5,478 nt of DNA, from NCBI GenBank assembly GCA_943327025.2, contig CALPVO020000186.1:1-5478 (forward strand), read 5' to 3'. Of the stretch, positions 5,428-5,478 are shown piece after piece. Below the pieces are notes generated by a model that saw nothing but the letters and a program-made list of their open reading frames with translations, was not told the DNA's origin and ran no database searches. Position 1 is the stretch's first letter, and each line of letters opens with the position of its first letter. The position numbers were made by a program, and so were the translations under genes. The DNA is from Janthinobacterium lividum. GTDB taxonomy: Bacteria; Pseudomonadota; Gammaproteobacteria; Steroidobacterales; Steroidobacteraceae.

Positions 5428-5478
5428 GCTATTGCCCGCGCTATTGGCCGCACTAGTGCCCAACTAGTGCCCCACTGT
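5428..5478. repeat. Degenerate 11-12 bp tandem repeats upstream of pdxH
   Basis: Consecutive units are gctattgcccgc (5428-5439), gctattggccgc (5440-5451), actagtgccca (5452-5462) and actagtgcccc (5463-5473), then a partial actgt (5474-5478) at the window end. The first two units differ at one base of twelve, the next two at one base of eleven. The two pairs align with each other on a shared core ctaKtgccc (K = g or t; unit 2 has ggcc). The array occupies most of the 67 bp visible before pdxH, where its promoter should lie, and may continue beyond the edge. Confidence 0.7.

Noticed and set aside
1..5478. CRISPR arrays, tRNA or rRNA genes, insertion sequences, and phage or defence genes.
   Set aside because: I saw no regularly spaced long repeats, cloverleaf-like segments, transposase motifs or terminal inverted repeats. 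The window is almost fully occupied by metabolic genes.

Overview
This 5.5 kb window is GC-rich bacterial chromosome with tightly packed genes. The protein families and gene mix point to a proteobacterium. A betaproteobacterium (Burkholderiales-like) is my best guess: PdxH has a C-terminal HDRARW...LQP pattern that I associate with that group, and a GH57 gene beside glgA fits too. This is inference, since no database search was possible.

Layout, left to right. (1) Positions 1-1019, plus strand: the C-terminal part of a GH57-family protein, cut by the window edge. Its recognisable family motifs have lost the residues expected to be catalytic. (2) Positions 1024-1518, plus strand: a small LEA14/WHy-domain lipoprotein, four bases downstream of the GH57 stop and probably translationally coupled to it. 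(3) Positions 1515-2966, minus strand: glgA, a complete glycogen synthase that converges on the lipoprotein gene, with the two 3' ends overlapping by 4 bp. (4) Positions 2967-3028: a 62-bp divergent promoter region. (5) Positions 3029-3859, plus strand: an inositol-monophosphatase-family phosphatase of the histidinol-phosphatase-like type. (6) Positions 3860-3921: a convergent spacer holding a strong hairpin, probably a bidirectional terminator. (7) Minus strand: pdxH (5411-4710) followed 20 bp later by an ATP-binding subunit of a FecCD/BtuD-type importer (4689-3922), probably one transcript. (8) Positions 5412-5478: the pdxH upstream region, filled largely by degenerate 11-12 bp tandem repeats that run to the window edge.

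Functional reading: the left half is an alpha-glucan (glycogen) metabolism neighbourhood, with a GH57-like protein and glycogen synthase. The right half is unrelated housekeeping: a phosphatase, vitamin B6 salvage, and one importer ATPase without its permease in view. I see no CRISPR array, RNA gene, insertion sequence or phage gene. The most unusual items are the apparent GH57 pseudoenzyme, the near-leaderless promoter arrangement of glgA, the scarcity of Shine-Dalgarno sequences, and the tandem repeats before pdxH.
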